Source: Thamnaconus septentrionalis
Lineage: Eukaryota; Chordata; Actinopteri; Tetraodontiformes; Monacanthidae
Assembly: GCA_009823395.1 (NCBI GenBank)
Contig: CM020507.1
Location: forward strand, 11,522,001 to 11,586,000
Direction of reading: 5' to 3'
DNA length: 64,000 nt
Shown here: piece by piece, positions 56,089 to 64,000 of the stretch
How the letters are laid out: each line of letters opens with the position of its first letter
How positions within the stretch are numbered: position 1 is the stretch's first letter
Notes under the pieces: model-generated
What the model saw: the letters and a program-made list of their open reading frames with translations, nothing else
Databases searched by the model: none
What the model was told of the DNA's origin: nothing
Program-made: the position numbers and the translations under genes

Positions 56089-58708
56089 AACTTTGTCCTT
56101 TGTGCAGGTATGAAATATTTCACTTATGTTTTCTCTCAGTTCTATCCAGATTGATTTAAAAACAAGGCTGCAGCCACAGTAAGAACAATGTTTGACATGC
56201 AGTTTTTACAAATCCAATTTAAATCGGATTTTCACTGATGCTCCTCCGACAAGATGCGCACCAAACAGAATTTAAAATGTCTTGCGTGGCAGTGCAACAG
56301 ACAGCAGTGAACCCGGTGGGGGTGGGGGGACATCGTCTCAGACCATCTGAGCAGAGTTTGGCTTGTTCACAGAGGAAAATGTTTGTCATGTTTGCCTGTG
56401 TGCCCACCAGCTCGGCAATCACCGTCCCCGTTTGTTGTTGCGAGGGAGGTTGAGAGCGTCTAAACAAATAATCCACTGTGATCGGCGCGCTGACAGACTG
56501 CAGATGACCTTTCTCTGGAACGAGATATAAATCTGATATCACCGCCGTCCAAAAAACTGGCAGTTTTTTTCTTGTTTTTTTTTTACCAGTGTGAACCCCA
56601 GTAGAACAAAACCACGGCTGTGCTACCTCCCAAAACATTTTTCCGCGCTAATCCATGTACAAGGCTCTGTTCTTCCTCTATGGCAGTCTTTGTCTTTGAA
56701 ACCTGTCACCTCTGACCCCTCTCCTCAGCTGACCCTCCTCCAGCGAGTCAGCCGTGGGTCCTCGTGGCGAGCTGCGGCTCTGCGGCACATGGGGATTAGC
56801 CGCTGCTGGCTGTCAGTGCAGCCCGGCTCAGTTAACACACGGCCGCTCGCTGAGCATTTCTGAAACTGATCTTTTTACGTCACATGAGCAGCTTTTTTTG
56901 TCTTTTTTCCTTCCCGTGCCTGGACCTGGTTTCCATGTCGCTTGACCGGAAATGGCAGGTGGCGACTGCACTCCCTGCGAGCGGTGTTGATTACTCCATG
57001 GCCCTGAAATGAGCTTTGAATCGCATTAATATTCCCATTCTATTGTAAACACATTGACATGCAGGGTCTGTGTGTGTGGGTGGACGTGCCTGCCAAATCT
57101 ACCTAAAGACCATGATAATTGCCTCCTAACCTGTCAGCGCGTGCTTTCCAATTTATCCCATTTATATGCTACAGGAGAAGGGAAATCTCTGTGGCATCAT
57201 TTCACAGATGACTTATCTCTAAAGAAGGAAACATAAAATAGAATGGGGAAGTCTTCTGGAATGCTGCACTGAATAGAAATGAAGTCTGTGTGACTGCCAA
57301 TTAATAAGTGCAATTTGAAAACAAAAAAATACTGATTAGAGGCATTAGGAGCGTAAAAATGTGCATCACACGCACCGGTGAAATTCATTAATTATTTCAT
57401 TTGATTATGTTGCACTTATTATCTTTTGTTTAAAAACAAGGTCTGAAAAGTAAGATAAACATAATTGAATGTAATTAATTTTTTTTTTTTTTATCAGTTG
57501 ATTTGCACGAAAGAAATTAATAAAATATAATCATACATGTTCTCTAAAATCATTTTCTTCCAGTTTTGGCCAGTTTGTAGCTGTTTTAATATATAGATAT
57601 TGTATACAGTTATATGACCTGTGTTTTAAACAGTTGATATTATTTGGCTGGCAAGAGCAAAAGAAGGAAAAAAAATCAGCTTTAGGGCTGATTATCCTCC
57701 CCCATCGTTATCCTTCTACAGATTTAGCGTCCTCTGGGTTTTAAGGTAAAGATTTGCATTTACTTAACCCTCTTTTAAAGAGGAAACTCAACAAGAACAA
57801 TAGCCCGCTTGCGGTTATGCAGTTCTGATGACGTGTGAAGTTCAGATGGGGGGCAGCTCTGGCAGAGACGGAGAGGAGTCTGTATTGCAGAAGCTCGGGC
57901 TGTGTGACACGAGGTGGATATAAACAGACAGTGACTGTGTGCTGTGTGTGGTGTGTTTAACTGAGGAAGCCGACTTGAACCACTCAGCAACCTCACTGGC
58001 TTCGAGCGGAGGTTGACACCCGGGTGAGGTTCACACCCCAACAAGGCAAAGGCACAGACCAACCTCAGTCACACAGGAAAATTCAGAGAATTATCCAACA
58101 TTCCCTCTGCAAATGAAGGTCAGAGAGTGATTGTTTTTTCAGCATTTCTTTCTTTTTTTTGGTCAGCTTCCTGCGTTGTTCCCCTCTGTGAACAACAATC
58201 TTGGCCATGTGATTAAAAAAAATGAAAAAAATGAATAAAATAAAACAAACAAGGCTCTTGTTAATTTCTCGGTTGGATCAACTGGTGCCGCCAGACGACA
58301 TATAAGAAGGTTTATTAGACTCCTTCCTCAGAGGAAAATCACTTCCTGCCCTCCATCTGCATTTCACGCCACAGCGACTCAGGAAAGTGGAGCTGCTTTC
58401 CTTACCTGCGATTAAGCATACAAAATTAAAAGCGGCAAACATTTTGGCATACCAAAGAATTAATATGATATATAACGCAATGAGTTAGAGCAAACCAGTG
58501 GGCAAATTAAAGAATGCAATCCTTTTTCTCAACTTCATCAATTATACTAAATCAATTCCCAAAGTTCAAACTGCTTCACTTTTCCAAAGTCTGCTTTTCG
58601 TAAAGAACAGAGGTTTAAACTTAAAAAAAAAAGATGACTGTGACTGACAAAAAATTCAACTCTGTGATTGCCTGGTTTGGAAAAGTCGCTAACCTTCTGC
58701 GGGAGCGT
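56083..58708. other. noncoding, nothing coding recognised
   Basis: Mixed composition. At 57290-57610 the sequence is AT-rich with many ATTA words. No exon or repeat family is identified. Confidence 0.45.
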
Positions 58709-58737
58709 CCCCCCCTGCCCCCCAGCCCCCCCCCCCA
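58709..58737 (-). other. C-run cluster, G-quadruplex-type on the minus strand
   Basis: C runs of 7, 6 and 12 separated by tg and ag give several G-tract combinations on the opposite strand. Confidence 0.65.
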
Positions 58738-61416
58738 AGACAGCTTGATTAGAGAGGCAAGGCGCTGCAGTGCCTGACCGAATAGCTCCCCTGCATTGTT
58801 TTCTGCTTTAAAAGTTGCATGTTGATGGAATTAAATGCACAAACAGTTAAATGGTTTAGGTTACCGGATGAGCAACCTGATCCTCTTACGGCTGCGGGGG
58901 CCCTGCCGCTGTCGGCGAGGCACAGATTGTATTGTCGCCATCATTCCGAGGGCTTTGACGATGATTGCGTGCACGTCTGCAGAGCCATGGGCCCTGTCCT
59001 TGGATTAGAGACGGTGGGGGTGGTGGTGCTGCTGCTGGTGGTGTTAATGGTTTGGGTGGGTGAAATGAAGATTGGTAGGATGGATGGAAGGAAGGGTGGG
59101 AGGGGGAGGGGGAGGGAGGGTTACCCAGGGGACTCATCAAAAGAAGACAGAATGAGGGGAACAAGAAGAAAGGGAAGAAAAGAGAGGAAAGGCAGCCCCC
59201 CTTTACCTCCAAGGCCGGCGTGACAGCTGAGGTCTGCTTACTGTTGCTGCTTTTTCAGCCCGGTGGTTATTTGAACCCTGGACAACCCTCCTCGCTCCAT
59301 CCTTATCTGCATAGAACCCCCTTCCCCCCAAACTCCTCCTTCATCTTCAGTCTTTCGATTCCATTAAGTCGATTTACATTATTCGGACAGACTCATTAAT
59401 CACGTTTCCCCTCGGTTACAATCTGCTTGTCAATCTCAGTTCCAGTCCAGGAGGGGATAAAAAAGCAAGAGGAAATGACGGAGGTAAGGAAGGAGGGAAA
59501 AAAGCAGTGGTAGACAGATGGATGAGATCCTGCCGCCGGGTTGCCTCAGACAAACAGCCCAAACGAGCGCAGTTGACTGTGATTGCGGCCCTCCCTGCTT
59601 TAAAGATATTTTGTCTGCGTGAGGGGGAAGCGCGCTGGTGTGTTTATCTTTAGAGGCCAGATGGACAAAAGGGAGCCGGAGAGGAACTCCGAGAGAGAGG
59701 AAGGGAGAGGTGGGCTGAGCGAGGGAAGCCAGGGACGGGTGCAGACATGGGAACGGAGGAGAAACCAACCTGGAGAGATGTGCAGTCAGCGGCCAATGAT
59801 GACGAATTGCCCCGACGCAGCCAATCAGGGGAAAGTGTAAAATGTGCCAGAAGATGCTGCGGCTCCAGCCGGCAACGTCTTCCCGCTCGAGGAGTACGTT
59901 CAGCGATCGCTCAGGAAAATCGTTTATTTTTAATCACACGGCTGCGGCAGCGAGGGTTTGACACGCAGGAAGTGTCACCGCGTGCCTGACCTTTATGTGC
60001 AAGTAGGTGTTTTGTACGTCTGGGCAGCAGCGCTGGGCTGGAAGGACTCGGAGAGAGAAGACATCAGCGGTGTGCCGGGGGCCGCGTGGGCCGTCTGACT
60101 AACAGCCCAAACTATTAACTCTCGGCAGGGGGAAAATGTCACGAATCATTTGAAAACTTTTGGACATTTTTCTCCTGCTCACGCCCTCTCTTCTTTGGTG
60201 GCAGTAGCATTTTTTTTTTTTTTTGCAATCTCGGTAATAATGGCCTGAGCATTTTTTTTAACTGGCTATTTTTGAGTTTGTTCAAAAAATGGTTATTCAG
60301 AGCTCCCAGGGGACTGAACACCTTTGTTGCACCAGTATGTGGTTGACATGAGTTTTTTTTTTCTCCACTTCGTACTTTTTTTTGTCATTCATTCAATTAG
60401 AAAAAGTATCCATTTCTCTGATATCAAATGTTAAACCAGCAACCCAACAGGTGACACAAGTCCCATCTTACACCCGTTTTCAGATCTTCTTTCCTTCAAA
60501 TTCACATTGTGAATGAGATGGTGTCAACTCACTGTTCTGAGAGCTGCTGCCGTTGTTAGTTTTGGCCTAGTTTGATAAAACAGACACTAAATCATCCTAA
60601 AAGAAAAGGCTGGAAAACGCAGGTGTATGGTCCTGCTGCTGCTGCTGCTGCCGCGGCCATAAATCAACGCAGCTCTCTTCTCAGTCGCCGAGGGTTTGGT
60701 GGAGAGAAGCTCCTCTTTTATCTCTTTCAAACACTAAAATATTTGCCGGGATAAAAAGTGGCTCTTGCAAGATGTGCAAGATTTGTGCTTATGATAAAAA
60801 ACGACTTTATTTGCTCTCTGCTGTCCTCGCACAAGTCTCAATGCCCACTTCTTTTTTTGTTGTTGCTGAAATCTGATACATTTTTTGAATGTTTGATCAC
60901 ATTATAGCTCAAAGGTGACAGCCATCAACCATCATCATCATTGTCATCATCGTCGCCAGCATCATCATCATCTGATCTCACTGGATCCTGCCTCCTCACA
61001 GTGCAGAAAATAATAATCTGATTTATGCTGTTGAGTCAGATCAGAATTTTCAACCTCAGTTGCCTTCATTGTGAAGGTAGTCTAAGTTCTACCAGACTTC
61101 CTGCAGGCCTTGATTTGAGTCAGTCGGTCCGTGCAGACCAGTGCAGGAGACAGACAGACGGAGAGCGAGGAGGAAAGGCTGGATGTTTTTCCGGACTTTG
61201 ATTCAAAGGAAGCAGTAATCTTGGCATTAGCTCAACATGGCTGTGAGTGGGCTTTCCCCCCACTCGGCGCTTCCGCTGTGTAAAGCCCCAGAGCTGCAGG
61301 TAAAGCACACGCCCACCATCTGACCCATCTGACTGTAACACAATGCCTGTAAAGGTAGGGGGGTGGGGGAGGAAAGCGAATAACCACATGCGGGCGCGGG
61401 CGGAACAACAAGCTCC
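58738..61416. other. noncoding with promoter-like patch
   Basis: A G-rich quadruplex-type motif lies at 59094-59120. The patch at 59780-59840 has two CCAAT boxes (gccaatgatgacg and cagccaatcagg) with a CRE-like tgatgacg. A short CTG run lies at 60632-60649 and cat/atc triplets at 60931-60972. No exon is recognised. Confidence 0.4.

Positions 61417-61417
<1 letters not shown>

Positions 61418-61447
<30 letters not shown>
61418..61447. repeat. (CAG)10 trinucleotide repeat
   Basis: Ten perfect units in GC-rich noncoding sequence. The alanine run in the antisense frame is an artefact. Confidence 0.95.
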
Positions 61448-61449
<2 letters not shown>

Positions 61450-61717
61450 GTCCTGCTCCGTCTCTTCACACCCCGTCCTTAATTATCAGCCAGACTGAGA
61501 ACAATATCAGGGCTGAGGCTCTCGCCACCTTCTGTCTGGTAACCCTCCCCCCACCCACCACCCGCTCGCCCCTCTCTCGCTTTATCCTGAAGCTGTCAGG
61601 AAGTCGTAAATGCAAATCGTTAGATGTTGCCATGTGGGGAAACGGAAGAGGTTAGGAGGTTACAGGGTTAAACATGAAAGCCAGACGAATTGGTTGAGGT
61701 TTAGAGTTGAAGCCCTA

Positions 61718-61721
<4 letters not shown>

Positions 61722-61751
<30 letters not shown>
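61722..61751. repeat. (TG)15 microsatellite
   Basis: Perfect TG units. A shorter one follows at 61829-61847. Confidence 0.95.
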
Positions 61752-61753
<2 letters not shown>

Positions 61754-61847
61754 GCTTATTCTCATAAAGTCTTTGTCTGCCGCGTGAATTGAAGCGAGTT
61801 CCACTCCCCTCCCTTCAAAATAGCCAGGGTGTGTGTGTGTGTGTGTG

Positions 61848-64000
61848 GTTGGGTTTAGTGTGAAATGGGAGACGTTAACGCTTTTTAATCGTTCCCGAGG
61901 AACGACACCCAAGTTGGACTGTGAAAAAGAGAGAGGAGGAGAAAAAAAATCCACTTACTGTACGCGCCAACTTGCAGACGGTGGGTCCGTGGAAATTATG
62001 CGGCGTTAGCGTAAAGCAGAAAGCCGCCCGCTTCTCACTTTTCCGCCGCTCGTTTGTTCGCACGCGGACAGGAGAAGCCGAGCAGATTTTTAACAGTCAC
62101 CTAGAAATAGAGTGCGATTAACGTGTCTGTTTTTCACGTTTTTTGCTTTTTTTTGTTCTGTTGTTGGTGGGTGAAGCTCTGAGATTTTCTCAAGTGAAAA
62201 TCGGCAATTTACGCGGCGATAAATGATTTCACTGAACTTTGGATTGGTGTTGAGTCGAGCGCCAAAACAGAATCTTTCGTTTTTCTTCCTCTTTGCTTTC
62301 CTTTTGACCTTCTCGGTTTTCGCTGATTTCATCCTTTTTAAAAAAATTATTATTATGGATCCAGTAAGGCGAAGACTATACTGCACCACTTATAGACGTT
62401 GCAGTTTTTCTCTGCTGTCCCTTAATTAGAGGTGCACACTGTGTCTGTCATCCGTGCCCTTCGCTCTAAAGTCGACCGTACGTTGGCCTGGCCTGCTTTG
62501 GCTCATCTTAGCCTCAGCCCACATGGGAAATCCACGCTGATGATGTATAGCTCCATCTACTGAATTAATGCCGGCCTTCCATTAGAAAAATTGCATGACA
62601 CAGCTGATACAAGAAGTCGGCGATCACAAAGACGCTGTGACGCAGCACGGTAACGGGCTTATTGGAGAACCTTCATCTACGAACCGTGGAAATTTTCTCC
62701 CGCTTGACGGCAGCGTAGCTGGGATGGCGGTCCGCGCCCTGTCACAACGCTTTGAAATGATTTGCCACACAAATGTCAATGAGCGTCTGCTCATTTGAAT
62801 GCGTAGCGCATTAAAAGGAAGTGATTTAGATGTAATTGCGCGCCGCTCCCCTGCAGTTGCTTTGTCATTTCCAAGTCTCAGAAGAACAGCCCGCATCCAT
62901 TGATTTAGCACACTGTAATTACGGCGTGACTGCCGCGAACATGAGAAACAGCGACGCAAGTCTCTGCTTGGAGAGGCTTTAAAAATAAAGAAGAAAAAAA
63001 AAGAAACGCAAGTTCAGTCCACGACGTGCTGCATGCGATTTTCCTCCGCTCTGCTTCTCTGTTTCGTTTTGTCCTTTGCATTGTGGAGTCTGGAAGCGCT
63101 CCACGCTCTGAGACCTCCCTTCAGGAAGCCGCATGTATTTTTAGTTGTCTCATGCCTTTGCCGTCATAATTAGCGTGCGTTTCCCTCATGCAACCCAAGA
63201 AGCTAAAAGAGCTATGGGCACTTGCATTACCGTTACATCATTTACAGTAAGGCAACAAACAGCAGGAACATGATGTGAATTGTACTTTTTTCCCCTTCTT
63301 TCTCCCTATGCTGATCACAGAACATTTTTAACTGGATTCACTTTTCATCCCTGAGGGTGTCTTTCGCGCTGCTGCATCAATGATTCGGAGCCGTGCAGCT
63401 CCTCAGCTGCTTCCTCATATTGATTTTTTTTTGCGATCTCATTATAAAGAACACACCTCTCTGGTGGCCCCGAAATTCATGCAGCTCATTACATGGACTT
63501 GGCATCCAGTGTTCATTAACTTATGCTCCGTTGTGAGAGATGCAAAATCTTTTAGCCCTATTAACATCTCCGGCATTCAAAGGAAACAGCGCTTCCTGTA
63601 CAAAATGTGTGTTTTGGTTGTCAAATGAGGCCACGCGAGTCGCTAAGTGCTGCACGCATGGTGGCAAAATCAAAAATATCAAGTTGAGGAAGGTTAACCA
63701 TTGTAAAATGTAGTCAGAGTTGTAGACCCGTTCCAGTCCCATGTGCGTACAAACCTAAAGGGATTTTGCTTATAGGCTCATAGCTAATTGTTACAGGATA
63801 ATTAGCCTACACCGCTAAGTAGGCTTTGTTGATAATGGAATGAGCATTATGCATATCTGCTTGTTGTTGTTGTTTTTGTTGCAATTCATAGCCGTTGTTC
63901 GCACAATCAGGGATTTATTTGCAGACTTAAACCGTGTTAAACTTAAAGAACGCTTTGAATAGGGAACAGTCATTAAAATACTATTTAAATAATGGGAGTT
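61848..64000. other. noncoding, candidate conserved regulatory block to the window end
   Basis: Repeat-free, complex sequence from 62560 to 63240 carries TAATTG (62833-62838) and TAATTA (62916-62921 and 63167-63172). No coding exon is recognised up to 64000. Confidence 0.4.

Overview
This is a vertebrate, almost certainly teleost fish, nuclear genomic window. Three things point there: a multi-exon gene with GT/AG introns, very dense CA/TG and TA microsatellites, and dispersed repeats of types common in teleosts (a tRNA-like repeat, hAT ends, LINE tails). There is no sign of a bacterial or viral replicon, and most long open frames are chance frames in low-complexity DNA.

Positions 1-14040, minus strand: the 5' third of dmxl1 (DmX-like 1, a rabconnectin-3 WD40 protein). 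I traced 16 coding exons from the start codon at 12627 down to 598, with compatible splice phases at every junction. They encode the first 906 residues of a protein that is about 3,000 residues long in mammals; the rest lies beyond position 1. DMXL1 is preferred to DMXL2 because segments such as the one near residue 550 and the second coding exon match the DMXL1 paralogue. Upstream are a possible 5' UTR intron, a 46-codon upstream frame that stops in frame three codons before the DMXL1 ATG, and a promoter region with a ZNF143/THAP11-like site at about 14010-14034.

Positions 14040-29500: no gene recognised. The stretch is AT-rich to mixed DNA with a tRNA-like dispersed repeat (18425-18682), CA and TA microsatellites, an 80-bp TTAA-bounded inverted-repeat element (22109-22188), and a 197-bp-period duplication around telomere-like repeats, followed by a hAT-type end (24104-24494).

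Positions 29500-64000: a GC-richer territory with no recognisable protein-coding exon. It has a CpG-rich candidate first exon on the plus strand ending at a strong splice donor (30211/30212), a TATA/CCAAT promoter-like segment near 34130-34420, a decayed LINE on the minus strand (about 35500-36015), many long microsatellites, G-quadruplex-type G runs, and blocks of complex sequence rich in homeodomain-type TAATTA motifs. The most economical reading is a gene desert or a very long first intron of a regulated gene lying head-to-head with dmxl1. Conserved noncoding elements are likely but cannot be shown from one sequence.
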